Source: Labilithrix sp. (GTDB taxonomy: Bacteria > Myxococcota > Polyangia > Polyangiales > Polyangiaceae). From it: DNA of 50,769 nucleotides. Positions 8,580-18,612 of this stretch are shown one piece after another. The DNA lies in the NCBI GenBank assembly GCA_028287035.1, contig JAQBQL010000277.1, positions 1 through 50,769 on the forward strand, in the 5' to 3' direction. Positions within the stretch are counted from its first letter, which is position 1, and each line of letters begins with the position of its first letter. A program made the translations under genes and the position numbers. Below the pieces are notes generated by a model. The model saw only the letters and a list, made by a program, of their open reading frames with translations. It was not told the DNA's origin and searched no databases.

Positions 8580-9674
8580 ATGAGCCTCATCCTCGCCGGC
8601 GACATCGGCGGGACCCACGCGCGCTTCGCCTTGCTCGAGCCGACCGGCCGGCGGGTGGTGCACGAGGAGGTCCTCGACAGCAAGACGTTCGACACGTTCG
8701 AGGCCGCCGTCCAGCGCTTCCTGGACGGCGCGGCGAAGAGCCCGAAGCTGCAGCGCGGCGACGCCATCCTCGCCGCCAGCTTCGGGATCGCCGGTCCCAT
8801 CGTGGGTGGCCGCGTGCGGACCACGAACCTTCCCTGGACCATCGAGGAGAAGAAGGTCGGGCGCACCATCGGCGTCAGCAAGGTCACGCTGCTCAACGAC
8901 CTCGTCGCCTCGGGGCTCGGCGCGCTCGCGGCGCCCAGCCGCAAGATCGAGGTCGTGTATCTCGGGCGCCCCGCGAAGCGCGGCGGCAACATCGCCGTCA
9001 TCGCGGCGGGGACCGGCCTCGGCGAGGCGGCGTTCATCTGGGACGGCACCGTCCACGTGCCCTGCGCCACCGAGGGCGCGCACGTCGAGCTCGCGGCGCG
9101 GAACGAGGTCGAGATCGCGCTCTGGCGGGTGCTCGAGAAGCGCTTCGGCCACGTCAGCTACGAGCGCGTCGCGTCGGGCTCGACGATCTCGGTGCTCTAC
9201 GAGTTCTTCGTCCACGATCGCAACGTGCGCGAGTCGAAGGCGAACCGCGCGCGCGTCGAGAGCGCGCCCGACGCGAACGTCGCGGTCGTCGAGCTCGCCA
9301 CGTCCGGCGCCAGCGAGGCGGCGATGCGCGCCATCGAGCTCTGGTCGAGCGTGTACGGCGCGGAGACCGGCAACCTCGCGCTCAAGACGTTCGCGACGGG
9401 CGGCGTGTACATCTGCGGCGGCGCGTCGGCCCGGCTGTCGCGCGTGCTCGCGCACGGGCTGCCCGGTCGCGTGAAGAAGGGCCACCGCAGCCCCTTCATC
9501 ACGTCGTTCCTCGACAAGGGGCGCATGCGGCCGCTGCTCGAGAAGATCCCGATCGCGCTGTGCATCGAGCCGCTCGCCGGTCTACGCGGGGCCGCCGCGC
9601 ATGCCGCGCTCGCCGCCGCGAATGCGCCGCGCGGCACCCGCACGAAGCGCGCTGCGGCCGCGCTGAAGCGCTGA
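8580..9674 (+). CDS. glk: Glucokinase
   Basis: The product is 364 residues, slightly longer than the E. coli-type enzyme because of a basic tail (TRTKRAAAALKR). It phosphorylates glucose with ATP to glucose-6-phosphate. Seen: the ATP-binding GDIGGTHARFALLEP at the N-terminus, the substrate region TLLNDLVASG, AAGTGLGEAAFIWDG, EGAHVELAARNEVEI and the second phosphate motif GVYICGGASARL. ATG 8580 follows AGGAG by 10 nt. The products of pgi, zwf and related genes elsewhere in the window would use its product. It is convergent with a membrane protein gene 10 bp downstream. Confidence 0.92.
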   Translation: MSLILAGDIGGTHARFALLEPTGRRVVHEEVLDSKTFDTFEAAVQRFLDGAAKSPKLQRGDAILAASFGIAGPIVGGRVRTTNLPWTIEEKKVGRTIGVSKVTLLNDLVASGLGALAAPSRKIEVVYLGRPAKRGGNIAVIAAGTGLGEAAFIWDGTVHVPCATEGAHVELAARNEVEIALWRVLEKRFGHVSYERVASGSTISVLYEFFVHDRNVRESKANRARVESAPDANVAVVELATSGASEAAMRAIELWSSVYGAETGNLALKTFATGGVYICGGASARLSRVLAHGLPGRVKKGHRSPFITSFLDKGRMRPLLEKIPIALCIEPLAGLRGAAAHAALAAANAPRGTRTKRAAAALKR

Positions 9675-9684
9675 GCGGTCTCGC

Positions 9685-10626
9685 TCAGAACGTACCGGAC
9701 AGCACGACCGAGCCCGGGCCGGCGCCGACCTGCACGTCCTTCGGCTTGCCCTTCCAGTCGACGAGGACGAGCGCGGTCACGCCGGTCACGACGGCGAGCC
9801 CGCCCGTCACGCCGAGGAGGATGTTGGTCCGCGTCTGCTTCTCGCGGCCGAGATCGAGGTTCGCCTGCGAGCGCTCGTTGTCGAAGGCGGACTTCTGGCT
9901 GCTCGTGTCGATGGCGGACGCGAGCGCGAGGCCTCCGGCAACGACCGTGAGCCCGGCGCCCACGTAGAAGACCGCCGGCGGGAGCGGCTTCCGTCCCGCC
10001 TCCTTCTTCGGCGCGTCGCCGGCGGCCGCAGCCGGCACCTCGGCGACCGCCGGCGCCTCTTCGGCCTTCGGCTCGGGCGGCGCGGTGAGCGTCACCTCCG
10101 CGGTGCGGCCGCTCTCGAGCGTCACGGTCTGGCTGACCGCCCGTTCGCCGAAGCGCGCGCCGACCTCGTGCGCGCCAGCACTGGCGTAGACGACGGGCGG
10201 AAGCGGCGAGGGGAGCGCGGCGCCGTCGAGCGTCAGCGCGCTCGCGCCGTCGGCTCTCAGCGAGAGCGCCCCGACCTTCGCGGCGACGGCGGCGAGCTCC
10301 TTCGTCGCCTTGTCGCGCGACGCCGCCTTCGCCGATGCCTCACGCAGGTAACGCGCGTAGGCGTTCGCGGCCCGTACCGGCTCGTCGGCCCGCGCCCAGG
10401 CGCTCGCCGCGCCGTAGAGCCACCGCGGCTCGGGCGCGTGCTGGTAGGCGGACTCGTAGAGCGCGGCGGCGACGCGAAAGCGCTTCGCGCCGGCGGCGGC
10501 GAGCGCCTTCTTGCCGTCGGCGGCCGCGGCGGCCTTCTCCTGCGGCGTCGGGTCGGCCGAGGCCGCCGAGGTTCCGAGGAGCAGCGCCGCCACGAGCAGC
10601 GCGCGCGTGCAGCTCCGGACGCTCAT
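9685..10626 (-). CDS. TPR/PEGA-like membrane protein, exported
   Basis: The product is 313 residues: signal peptide 1-24 (cleavage after ASA), an Ala-rich helical TPR-like region (about 25-110), a PEGA-like beta segment (GALSLRADGASALTLDG to TVTLESGRTAEVTL), a Pro/Ala/Glu linker and two C-terminal hydrophobic helices (PPAVFYVGAGLTVVAGG and ILLGVTGGLAVVTGV). This architecture is common in myxobacterial genomes and has no assigned function. The ATG at 10626 overlaps the stop of the upstream formylglycine-enzyme-like gene (TGATG), so both are one translationally coupled operon. The in-frame extension to 10734 runs inside the upstream gene and is rejected. Confidence 0.75.
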   Translation of the reverse strand: MSVRSCTRALLVAALLLGTSAASADPTPQEKAAAAADGKKALAAAGAKRFRVAAALYESAYQHAPEPRWLYGAASAWARADEPVRAANAYARYLREASAKAASRDKATKELAAVAAKVGALSLRADGASALTLDGAALPSPLPPVVYASAGAHEVGARFGERAVSQTVTLESGRTAEVTLTAPPEPKAEEAPAVAEVPAAAAGDAPKKEAGRKPLPPAVFYVGAGLTVVAGGLALASAIDTSSQKSAFDNERSQANLDLGREKQTRTNILLGVTGGLAVVTGVTALVLVDWKGKPKDVQVGAGPGSVVLSGTF

Positions 10627-12131
10627 CAGTCGCGCGCGCAGCGGAGGCCGGTCTTGCCGTACTTGGTCATGGGCGTCATCGAGAAGCCTTCGTAGCCGAC
10701 CGAGTGACCTTCCCACGACCCCTGCTTGCCCCACCGGAACGTCGGGCTCCGGCCCTTGTCGTCGGGGCCCGTTCCCGCGGTCGCGGTGAGCTCCATGAGA
10801 TCGCCGCCCGCGTCCATGTGACCGAGGGGCCCCTTGTCACCGGCGAAGCGGCCGGGCGCGGAGATGTAGAAGCTGTAGTCGAAGAGCTTCGCCGGATTCG
10901 GGTTCGGGTACTGGTAGTTGTTCGCCCAGTTCATCGTCACGACGCTGCAGGTCGGGCACGCCGCGCTCGTGCCCTTGTCCGCCGGGCCGACCGTGACGAA
11001 CACGCCGTTGATGGGGCCGTAGCCGCCGGGCAGGGGCGTCGTCCCGTACGGGTAAACCTGCGTCCCGAACATCTCCTTGTTCTCGGCGAAGGTCTGGAGG
11101 CGCCCGCCGTCCCACGCGCAGAACGCGGCGGCGAGCGGCATGGGGATGCAGTTGACCGGCTTCGTATCGAGGACGTCCTGCGGGAAGCCCTGCGCCGAGT
11201 CGGCATAGAACATGTTGACCGCGTCGGGCAGCCAGTAGGTGTGCGTGCCGTTGCCCGCCACGAAGCAGCCCTGCTGGCTGCTCGGCTTGTCCGGGATGTA
11301 GATGAAGCTGCCGAGCTGCTCGTTGATCCCGTAGTCGCCGGTGAGGCCGCTCGGGAGCATCGCGACCCACGGATCGATCTGCGCGACCGCGGCCGGCGAG
11401 AGCGACGCCTTGCTCGCGAGGTACCACCCCTTCACGTCGCCGTTCAGACGCTCCACCATCGCGCGGACGCGGCCGGCGGTCGCCTTGTACTTGTCGAGCT
11501 TCACGCCCGTCGAGAGGGGGAGAGCCGTGCAGCAGCTCTCGTGCACCGCGCCTGCTGCGCCGACCTCGCCGGTGCCGCACGTGTCGCCGCCCATGTGCGA
11601 GGTGCAGCTGCGCGCGACCGCGCACTTCTTCGCGTAGTCGCAGCCGTCGCTCGTGCAGTCGGTGTTCGCCGCGCACCCCTTGCCGGTGCCGCACTTCGGC
11701 GCGCCGGTGGTGCTGCCGCCGCAGTCGACGTCGGTCTCGTCGCCGTTCTTCACCGCGTCGGTGCTGGTCGGCACGGCGCACGTGCCGCCCGTGCACACGC
11801 CGCTCGCACAGTCGCCGCCGGCGCCGCAGGCGAGCCCGTCCTTGCAGCGGCTCGCGTCGCCCGCGCCGCCGCAGTCGACGTCCGTCTCGTCGAGGTTCTT
11901 CGTCCCGTCGCTGTGCGTGGGCCCGGGGGGCGGCGCCGCGCCGTCGCCGCCCGAGCTCGTGCCCTGCGGGTTCAGCGGGTCGCCGGTGACGTCCGCCGAG
12001 AGTCCGTTGAAGACCGTACAGCTCACGACGAGCGCCGCAGCGGCGGCGATCGCGGCCGGAACGAGGGGGATGTCGAGCCTGCGTCGGCCCGGACCGGCCG
12101 GCACAGCGCCGCGGCGTTTTGCGTTCGGCAT
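10626..12131 (-). CDS. Lipoprotein with Cys-rich repeats and a formylglycine-generating-enzyme-like domain
   Basis: The product is 501 residues. Residues 1-38 form a long signal (KRR and GRRR, then an Ala-rich core ending LVVSC), likely a lipoprotein. Two Cys-rich repeats follow, each opening with DETDVDCGG (81-89 and 131-139) and containing several CxxxxxC pairs, a myxobacterial type of repeat. About 200-501 resembles the FGE/sulfatase-modifying (SUMF1) fold: [31 protein letters not shown] in place of Gx[19 protein letters not shown] and the closing [10 protein letters not shown]. Many such domains are not sulfatase activators but binding or lectin-like modules, so catalysis is not claimed. 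A TAGACT hexamer 8 nt before the ATG suggests leaderless expression. Confidence 0.8.
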   Translation of the reverse strand: MPNAKRRGAVPAGPGRRRLDIPLVPAAIAAAAALVVSCTVFNGLSADVTGDPLNPQGTSSGGDGAAPPPGPTHSDGTKNLDETDVDCGGAGDASRCKDGLACGAGGDCASGVCTGGTCAVPTSTDAVKNGDETDVDCGGSTTGAPKCGTGKGCAANTDCTSDGCDYAKKCAVARSCTSHMGGDTCGTGEVGAAGAVHESCCTALPLSTGVKLDKYKATAGRVRAMVERLNGDVKGWYLASKASLSPAAVAQIDPWVAMLPSGLTGDYGINEQLGSFIYIPDKPSSQQGCFVAGNGTHTYWLPDAVNMFYADSAQGFPQDVLDTKPVNCIPMPLAAAFCAWDGGRLQTFAENKEMFGTQVYPYGTTPLPGGYGPINGVFVTVGPADKGTSAACPTCSVVTMNWANNYQYPNPNPAKLFDYSFYISAPGRFAGDKGPLGHMDAGGDLMELTATAGTGPDDKGRSPTFRWGKQGSWEGHSVGYEGFSMTPMTKYGKTGLRCARD

Positions 12132-12139
12132 CTCACCGC

Positions 12140-12185
12140 AGTCTACGGTCGACCATGCCCAAAGGCACGCCCTCCGTGATAGGTT
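12140..12185. promoter_or_regulatory. Divergent leaderless-type -10 elements
   Basis: In a 62-bp divergent gap, TAGACT (minus strand, 12140-12145) ends 8 nt before the lipoprotein ATG 12131, and TAGGTT (plus strand, 12180-12185) ends 8 nt before the tkt ATG 12194. Neither gene has a clear Shine-Dalgarno sequence. The -35 elements are not convincing. Confidence 0.4.
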
Positions 12186-12193
12186 CGGCGCCG

Positions 12194-14236
12194 ATGAGCA
12201 CGCTCCGTAAAGACATCCTCGCCAGCGCCGCCACCACCGCCCGTGGGCTCGCCATCGACGCCGTCCACGCGAGCCAGAGCGGCCACCTCGGGTTGCCCCT
12301 CGGCTGCGCGGAGATCGGCGCGGTGCTCTTCGGAAACGCGCTGCGGCACTGCCCGTCACATCCGGAGTGGCTCGACCGCGATCGCTTCGTCCTCTCGGCC
12401 GGTCACGGCTCGATGTTCCTCTACGCCTGGCTTCACCTGAGCGGCTACAAGGACCTCACCCTCGAGGAGGTGAAGCGCTTCCGCCAGCTCGGCTCGAAGA
12501 CTCCCGGCCACCCCGAGCTGATGCATGCGCCCGACGGCGTCGAGACCACCACCGGGCCGCTCGGCCAGGGCGTCGCCAACGCGGTCGGCATGGCCGTCTC
12601 GGCGAAGATGGCCGAGGCGCACTTCAACACGAAGGAGCATGCGATCTTCGGCCACCACGTCGTCTGCCTCGCCGGCGACGGCTGCATGCAGGAAGGCGTC
12701 GCGATGGAGGCCGTCGAGTTCGCCGGCCACCAGAAGCTCGACAACCTGATCCTCATCTACGACTCGAACGCGGTCACGCTCGACGCGATGGCCAGCGCGA
12801 CGCAGAGCGTCGACATGGCGAAGAAGTTCGAGGCGATCGGCTTCGACGTCCAGACCGTCGACGGTCACGAGATGGAGGTCTTCCTCGCCGCCTACGACCG
12901 CGCGAAGGCGGCGGGCAGCGGCAAGCCGCAGCTCATCATCGCGAAGACCCTCATCGGCAAGGGCATCCCCGAGGTCGCCGGCACCCAGAAGGCGCACGGC
13001 GAGGGCGGCGCGAAGTTCGCCGACGAGGCGCGCAAGGCGATGGGCCTGCCCGCCGAGCACTTCTTCGTCTGCGACGAGGTGAAGGCGTACTTCGCCGAGC
13101 ACGCCAGGGAGCTCGACAAGGCCCACGAGGCCTGGGTCACCACGTTCGAGGCGTGGAAGAAGGCGAACCCCGCCCTCGCCGAGCAGCTCGCGGTGAGCCG
13201 CGCGTACTCGCACACCGTCGCGAAGGACACGGCGCAGCGCACGCCGGATGCGGCGAAGCTCCTCGCCGCCATCCCCGAGTTCCCGGCCGACACGAAGATC
13301 GCGACGCGCAAGGCGGGGCAGGACGTCCTGCAGCCGCTCGCGAAGGAGGTCCCGCTCCTCATCGGCGGCAGCGCCGACCTCTACGGCTCGACGCTCAACT
13401 ACATCGGCGATCTCAAGGCGGGCGACGACGACTTTAAGGTCGAGCACCGGCAGGGCCGCAACATCCGCTTCGGCATCCGCGAGCACGGCATGTGCTCGAT
13501 CATGAACGGCATCGCCGCGGCGGGCATCTTCCGGCCGAGCGGCGCGACGTTCCTCGTCTTCGCCGACTACTGCCGCCCGGCGCTCCGCCTCGCCGCGCTC
13601 TCGCACCTGCCGGTCATCTACGTCTTCACGCACGACAGCGTCGCGGTGGGCGAGGACGGACCCACCCACGAGCCCGTCGAGACGATCCCCGGCCTGCGCG
13701 TCATTCCGAACTTCGACGTCATCCGGCCCGCCGATCCCGAGGAGACGGCCGGCGCCTGGGTCGCCGCGCTCGACCGGACCGACGGCCCGACGCTCCTCGC
13801 GCTCACCCGTCAGACCGTCCCGCTGCTCACGGAGATCCCGGTGAAGGATCGCCGCGAGGGCGTGTTCAAGGGCGGCTACATCGCAAAGAAGGAGACGGCC
13901 GCGCTCGACCTGATCCTCCTCGCCGCGGGCAGCGAGCTGCAGCATGCGCTGAAGGCCGCCGAGACGCTCGGCGCCGGCACGCGCGTCGTCAGCATGCCGT
14001 GCTTCTCGCGCTTCGATCGCCAGGACGAGGCGTACCGCGAGTCGGTACTCCCCCGCTCGTGCCGCAAGCGCGTCGCCATCGAGGCCTCGGTGTCGTCGAC
14101 GTGGGCGAAGTACGTGGGCCTCGACGGCAAGGCGATCGGCATCGACCGCTTCGGCATGTCGGCTCCCGGCGCGACCGTGATGAAGGAGCTCGGCATCACC
14201 GCCGAGCACGTCATCGAGGCCGCCCGCTCGCTCTAG
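12194..14236 (+). CDS. tkt: Transketolase
   Basis: The product is 680 residues, a full-length TPP- and metal-dependent transketolase of the non-oxidative pentose phosphate pathway. Seen: SGHLGLPLG (usual Pro replaced by Leu), [31 protein letters not shown], the TPP motif beginning [19 protein letters not shown] with [33 protein letters not shown], the second-domain [18 protein letters not shown] and [21 protein letters not shown] 12194 is preferred over the upstream 12119, which would run into the divergent lipoprotein gene. The 3' end lies 7 bp from the convergent pgl, so tkt faces the oxidative pentose phosphate operon. Confidence 0.95.
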   Translation: MSTLRKDILASAATTARGLAIDAVHASQSGHLGLPLGCAEIGAVLFGNALRHCPSHPEWLDRDRFVLSAGHGSMFLYAWLHLSGYKDLTLEEVKRFRQLGSKTPGHPELMHAPDGVETTTGPLGQGVANAVGMAVSAKMAEAHFNTKEHAIFGHHVVCLAGDGCMQEGVAMEAVEFAGHQKLDNLILIYDSNAVTLDAMASATQSVDMAKKFEAIGFDVQTVDGHEMEVFLAAYDRAKAAGSGKPQLIIAKTLIGKGIPEVAGTQKAHGEGGAKFADEARKAMGLPAEHFFVCDEVKAYFAEHARELDKAHEAWVTTFEAWKKANPALAEQLAVSRAYSHTVAKDTAQRTPDAAKLLAAIPEFPADTKIATRKAGQDVLQPLAKEVPLLIGGSADLYGSTLNYIGDLKAGDDDFKVEHRQGRNIRFGIREHGMCSIMNGIAAAGIFRPSGATFLVFADYCRPALRLAALSHLPVIYVFTHDSVAVGEDGPTHEPVETIPGLRVIPNFDVIRPADPEETAGAWVAALDRTDGPTLLALTRQTVPLLTEIPVKDRREGVFKGGYIAKKETAALDLILLAAGSELQHALKAAETLGAGTRVVSMPCFSRFDRQDEAYRESVLPRSCRKRVAIEASVSSTWAKYVGLDGKAIGIDRFGMSAPGATVMKELGITAEHVIEAARSL

Positions 14237-14243
14237 CGCGCGC

Positions 14244-14984
14244 TCAGCCCATCCCGCCCGCGGGGCGGTCGATGACCCAGCAGATCGAGCCCCGGAAGTT
14301 GCGGATGACGCGACCCGGGGTCTCGTCGATCGAGCCGCTCGTCGACCAGATCCGCTCGAGCGCGGGGTGCTTCGCCTTGCCGAGCACGATGACGACGGTG
14401 CCGCGCGCGTTCTCGAGAACGGGAACGGTCAGCGTGAGCCTTGCCTCGCGCTCTCCGCTGGCGGGCACGGCCGCGACCAGTCGATCGGTGAGGTGCTGCG
14501 TGCGGTCGCCGGGGAAGAGCGAGGCGGTGTGGCCGTCGTCCCCGATGCCCATCACGAGCACGTCGAGGCTCGGCACGCCGCCGAGCTTCGCCTTCACGGT
14601 CTCGCGGAGCTCCGCCTCGTAGTCCTGCGCGGCCACCGCCAGGTCGGACGCCTCGCCGCGCATGCGGTGCACGTTCGCCTCGGGGATCCCCGCCGGATCG
14701 AGGAGCGCCTTCTTCGCCTGACCGTAGTTGCTGCGGTCGCTGTCCGGCGGAACCGCGCGTTCGTCGACCCAGTAGACGTGGACCTTGTTCCAGTCGATCG
14801 TCTCCTTCGCGAGCAGCTGGTAGGCCTCGATCGGTGAGCTGCCGCCGGACAGCGCGATGGTCGCGGCGCCGCGCTCGCGGATCGCCTCCAGCAGCGCCTT
14901 CGTGATGCGGCCGTTCGCTTCGCGGGCGGCCTGCGCCGTGTCCTGCGTTGCGATGAGGGTTCCTGGAACGACCTTGGTGACCAC
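14244..14984 (-). CDS. pgl: 6-Phosphogluconolactonase
   Basis: The product is 246 residues of the DevB/SOL family, which hydrolyses 6-phosphoglucono-lactone to 6-phosphogluconate. Seen: TIALSGGSSPIEAYQLL, VHVYWVDERAVPPDSDRSNY and the signature VMGIGDDGHTASLFPGD. The start is GTG 14984 with GGAGG 5 nt upstream, a strong ribosome binding site. It is the last gene of the gnd-zwf-opcA-pgl operon, 34 bp after opcA, and catalyses the step between zwf and gnd. Confidence 0.93.
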   Translation of the reverse strand: MVTKVVPGTLIATQDTAQAAREANGRITKALLEAIRERGAATIALSGGSSPIEAYQLLAKETIDWNKVHVYWVDERAVPPDSDRSNYGQAKKALLDPAGIPEANVHRMRGEASDLAVAAQDYEAELRETVKAKLGGVPSLDVLVMGIGDDGHTASLFPGDRTQHLTDRLVAAVPASGEREARLTLTVPVLENARGTVVIVLGKAKHPALERIWSTSGSIDETPGRVIRNFRGSICWVIDRPAGGMG

Positions 14985-15018
14985 GTGTGCCTCCGCTTCT
15001 GCTGCTGGTGGAGAGAGA

Positions 15019-16146
15019 TCAGACCGTGAGCGCGTCGTCGACGATGTGCTCGGCGAACGCGACCGACTCCTCGAACGCGGGGTCGGCCTTGGGGCGATGC
15101 AGCGTCCGTTCCAGCCAGCGCGCCGCCTTGTTAGCGCTCAGGCGCACGCGCTGCTCGAGCGGCGCGCTTCCCGCGACGTGGTGCGTCCACGTGAGGACGT
15201 CGGCATCGGGAGTGATGGTCGGGCGCATGCTCCCGCGGCCGCTTCCGAGCTCGCGCTCGACCATGCCCGTCATGATCTCATCGCCCTCACCGGCGTCGAT
15301 GGTGACGCTCGCCAGCGAGTCGGGCGCGACGCCGGCCGGACGCGGGACCGAGCCGAGCTCGAGGATCACGGTCTTGCCGTCGGGCCGCTTGAACCGGAGC
15401 TTGCCGCCGAGGCGCGCGGTCTTCCAGCCGAGGCGCGTCGCCATCCACCCGAGGAGCAGCGCCGCTTCGGTGCCGAGGCGCGCCCCCGACTCGGAGGCCT
15501 GCTTCACGCTGACCTTCGTGATGCGGTCCGCGAAGCCGCGCACCTCCGGCCGATCGAAGAAGCGCGCGATGAGCTCCTGCCAGGTGGCGAGGCGCGTCCA
15601 GGCCATGTCCGAGACGTGCGGTCCGTTCGACTGCTGCCGTGCCCAGGCCGCGACCTGGAGGAGCGACCCGAGGGACGTGTACATGCTGTCGAGGATGATG
15701 CGATCGGCATCGGTCGCGAGATCCTCGAACACCGGGTCGTCGACGTGCACGCGCCCGAGCCACACGAGGGCGGTCGGGATCTCGGGGACGAGGAACGCCT
15801 CGATCGCGCTCGCCGAGCGCGCGCTCGCATGACCGAGGGCCTTCAGCGTGATGCGCTCCGAGCAGATGCCCTCGGGGCCGCAGACCGCCGTGGCGGTGCC
15901 GCTGAGATCGTCGCCCTCCGCGTCGGGCTCGACCGACGCGAGGATGACGCGGGAGGGGATGCTCGAGGTGACCTCGTCCACCACGGGCGTGTACCGCTCG
16001 AGCAGCTCGCGCGAGCTCGCGACCACCTCGAGGTTCATGGTGCACACCCGGGACTTGGGTGCGGCCGTCGGGTCGTCGGGCGAGGTCCAGAGGGCTCGCA
16101 GCTCGCGGTCGAGCCGCGCGATGAGCCCGCTCGAGCCCTCGCTCAC
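15019..16146 (-). CDS. opcA: Glucose-6-phosphate dehydrogenase assembly protein OpcA
   Basis: The product is 375 residues. It resembles OpcA, the protein needed for G6PDH oligomerisation and activity in cyanobacteria and also found in actinobacteria: SRVCTMNLEVVASS, SRVILASVEPDA, CGPEGICSERITLKA and IPTALVWLGRVHVDDPVFEDLA are the characteristic stretches. The GTG start overlaps the zwf stop (GTGA), so the two are translationally coupled, fitting joint production of enzyme and assembly factor. No membrane segment or signal is present. No redox-typical CxxC is seen, although Cys is present near the N-terminus. Confidence 0.88.
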   Translation of the reverse strand: MSEGSSGLIARLDRELRALWTSPDDPTAAPKSRVCTMNLEVVASSRELLERYTPVVDEVTSSIPSRVILASVEPDAEGDDLSGTATAVCGPEGICSERITLKALGHASARSASAIEAFLVPEIPTALVWLGRVHVDDPVFEDLATDADRIILDSMYTSLGSLLQVAAWARQQSNGPHVSDMAWTRLATWQELIARFFDRPEVRGFADRITKVSVKQASESGARLGTEAALLLGWMATRLGWKTARLGGKLRFKRPDGKTVILELGSVPRPAGVAPDSLASVTIDAGEGDEIMTGMVERELGSGRGSMRPTITPDADVLTWTHHVAGSAPLEQRVRLSANKAARWLERTLHRPKADPAFEESVAFAEHIVDDALTV

Positions 16147-17687
16147 GGCTTCCTCCAGCGGCGCCCGTCGCGGGCGAGGAGATCATCGGCCTGCTCGGGG
16201 CCCCACGTACCGGCGGGGTAGAGCGGGGGTGGCGCGCTCGCCTGCGTCCGCCAGGCGTCGAGCACGTGATCCATGTACGCCCACTGCTCCTCGACCTCGT
16301 CGCGGCGCGTGAAGAGCGTGGCTTCGCCGCGCATGGCGTCGAGGAGGAGCCGCTCGTAGGCCTCGGGCGTGTTCGACCCGAAGGCAGCGCCGTACCGGAA
16401 GTCCATCGCCACGTCGCGCAGGATGGTGGTCTGGCCGGGCTCCTTCGTGGTGAAGCGGAGCGCGATGCCCTCGTCGGGCTGGATCCGCATCGTGAGCACG
16501 TTGGGGGAGATGCCGCCGTCGGGCGCGCGGAAGAGGCCGTGCGGCACCTTCTTGAACTGGATCGCGATCTCGGTGACGCGGCGCGCGAGCCGCTTGCCGG
16601 CGCGCACGTAGAACGGCACGCCGCCCCAGCGCCAGTTGTCGACGTGGACGCGCATCGCTACGAACGTCTCGACGCGCGAGTCCTTCGCGACGTCGGGCTC
16701 CTCGCGGTAGGCCGGCACCTCCTCGCCCTTCGTGTAGCCGCGCGAGTACTGCCCGCGCACCACGTTCTCCTGGACGAGCGAGCGCTCCATCGGACGCAGC
16801 GAGCGAAGGACCTTCACCTTCTCGTCACGCACTGCATCGGCGGCGAGCGAGATCGGCGGCTCCATCGCGGTGAGGCAGAGGAGCTGCATCAGGTGGTTCT
16901 CGACGATGTCGCGGGTCACGCCGGTCTGCTCGTAGAAGTGTCCGCGACCCTCGACGCCGATCTCCTCGGCGACCGTGATCTGCACGTGGTCGACGTGCTC
17001 GCGGTTCCACAGCGGCTCGAACAGGCTGTTCGCGAAGCGGAAGACGAGCAGGTTCTGCACCGTCTCCTTGCCGAGGTAGTGGTCGATGCGGAAGACCTGC
17101 GACTCGTCGAACGTGTGCGCGACGGTGTCGTTGAGGTCCTTGGCGCTCGCCAGATCGTGACCGAACGGCTTCTCGATGATGACGCGCGACCACGGCGCGC
17201 CGGATCCGATGGCGCTGGGCGGCGCGACGAGCCCGGCCTCCTTCAGGTTCTTCATGATGACCCCGAAGTCGGCCGGCGGCACCGCCAGGTAGAAGAGGCG
17301 GTTCTTCGCGGTACCGCGGTCGCGATCGACGTTCTCGAGGTGAGCGCGGAGCTTCACGTACGTCTCGGGGTCGGCGAACGTGCCCGAGACGTAGCTGAGG
17401 CCACGCTCGAAGTCGTCCCACAGCGCGGGGTCGATGGGCTTGCGGCGCGAGTGGTGGCCGACGCCCTCCTTCATGTCGGAGCGGAACGCCTCGTCGGAGC
17501 GCTCGCGCCGGGCGACGCCGACGACCGCGAAGCCGCTCGGAAGCGAGCGGCTGACCGCGAGGTTGTAGAGGGCGGGCATCAGCTTGCGCCGCGTGAGGTC
17601 GCCGGAGGCGCCGAAGATGACGACCGCACAGGCGTCGCCGGTGCGGTCCTCGACGAGGCCGCGGCGAAGGGGATTCGTGGTCTGCAC
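16143..17687 (-). CDS. zwf: Glucose-6-phosphate 1-dehydrogenase
   Basis: From GTG 17687 the product is 514 residues, the normal length. It oxidises glucose-6-phosphate to the lactone with NADP+. Seen: the dinucleotide motif FGASGDLTRRKLMPALYNL (25-43), VIIEKPFGHDLASA, and the active-site RIDHYLGKETVQN with DHYLGK at 202-207. The GTG lies after AGGAG with an 11-nt gap; the longer upstream frame reads into gnd and is rejected. It sits 20 bp after gnd and overlaps opcA by 4 bp. Confidence 0.95.
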   Translation of the reverse strand: MQTTNPLRRGLVEDRTGDACAVVIFGASGDLTRRKLMPALYNLAVSRSLPSGFAVVGVARRERSDEAFRSDMKEGVGHHSRRKPIDPALWDDFERGLSYVSGTFADPETYVKLRAHLENVDRDRGTAKNRLFYLAVPPADFGVIMKNLKEAGLVAPPSAIGSGAPWSRVIIEKPFGHDLASAKDLNDTVAHTFDESQVFRIDHYLGKETVQNLLVFRFANSLFEPLWNREHVDHVQITVAEEIGVEGRGHFYEQTGVTRDIVENHLMQLLCLTAMEPPISLAADAVRDEKVKVLRSLRPMERSLVQENVVRGQYSRGYTKGEEVPAYREEPDVAKDSRVETFVAMRVHVDNWRWGGVPFYVRAGKRLARRVTEIAIQFKKVPHGLFRAPDGGISPNVLTMRIQPDEGIALRFTTKEPGQTTILRDVAMDFRYGAAFGSNTPEAYERLLLDAMRGEATLFTRRDEVEEQWAYMDHVLDAWRTQASAPPPLYPAGTWGPEQADDLLARDGRRWRKP

Positions 17688-17707
17688 GCTGGTGTGATCT
17701 CCTGCGC

Positions 17708-18604
17708 TCAGGCCTTCTTGACCGCGTGCCCGCCGAACTGGTTCCGCAGGGCGGCCAGCACGCGCAGCCCGAACGAGTTCTCCTGCCGCGAGGCGAAGCG
17801 CGCGAACAGCGAGGCGGCGATGGTGGGCACGGGCACCGCGTGGGCGACGGCCTCGTTGACCGTCCAGCGGCCCTCGCCCGAGTCCTCGACGTACGGCGCG
17901 AGATCCTTCAGCTCGGGATCGGCGATGAACGCCTTCTCGGCGAGCTCGAGGAGCCAGGACCGGACGACCGACCCGTGGTTCCACACGCCCGTCACCTTGC
18001 GGAGGTCGTAGCCGAACTCGGTCGCCTTGAGCAGCTCGAAGCCCTCGGCGTAGCTCTGCATCATCGCGTACTCGATGCCGTTGTGGACCATCTTGCAGAA
18101 GTGTCCGGCGCCGGCCTTGCCGAAGTAGCCGAGGCCGTCCTGCGGGGCGAGGGTGGTGAGCGCCGGCAGCACCTGTTCGTAGGCGCTCTGGTCGCCGCCG
18201 ACCATGAGGCAGTAGCCGACCTGGAGGCCCCAGATGCCGCCCGACGTGCCCGCGTCGAGGAAGCGGATCTTCTTCTCCGCGAGCTCACCGGAGCGGCGGA
18301 TCGAGTCGTGGAAGTTCGAGTTGCCGCCGTCGATGACGATGTCGTCGGGCGACAGAGAGCCGGCGAGCTCCTTGATCGTGTCCTCGGTCGGCTTGCCCGA
18401 CGGGACCATCACCCAGATGGCGCGCGGCGCCGAGAGCTTGCTCACCACGTCGGAGAGCGAGGAGGCGCCGACCGCGCCTTCCTTCACGAGACGCTCGACC
18501 GCCGCCGCGTCCCGGTCGAACGCGACCACCTGGTGACCGCCACCGAGGAGTCGCTTGACCATGTTGCCGCCCATCTTGCCCAAGCCAACGATCGCGATCT
18601 GCAT
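17708..18604 (-). CDS. gnd: 6-Phosphogluconate dehydrogenase, decarboxylating, short type
   Basis: The product is 298 residues, matching the short (about 300-residue) GntZ/YqeC-type enzyme rather than the 470-residue form. Seen: MQIAIVGLGKMGGNMVKRLL (Rossmann motif), DGGNSNFHDSIRR, LDAGTSGGIWGLQVGYCLMVGG and the catalytic KMVHNGIEYAMMQSYAEG. It converts 6-phosphogluconate to ribulose-5-phosphate, CO2 and NAD(P)H; cofactor preference cannot be read here. It is the first gene of the pentose phosphate operon. A TATCCT hexamer ends 8 nt before the ATG, suggesting a leaderless start. Confidence 0.93.
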   Translation of the reverse strand: MQIAIVGLGKMGGNMVKRLLGGGHQVVAFDRDAAAVERLVKEGAVGASSLSDVVSKLSAPRAIWVMVPSGKPTEDTIKELAGSLSPDDIVIDGGNSNFHDSIRRSGELAEKKIRFLDAGTSGGIWGLQVGYCLMVGGDQSAYEQVLPALTTLAPQDGLGYFGKAGAGHFCKMVHNGIEYAMMQSYAEGFELLKATEFGYDLRKVTGVWNHGSVVRSWLLELAEKAFIADPELKDLAPYVEDSGEGRWTVNEAVAHAVPVPTIAASLFARFASRQENSFGLRVLAALRNQFGGHAVKKA

Positions 18605-18612
18605 GGCGGGCG

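Noticed and set aside
12356..14209. A 617-codon open frame opposite transketolase
   Set aside because: Shadow of a highly conserved gene, without any domain of its own.
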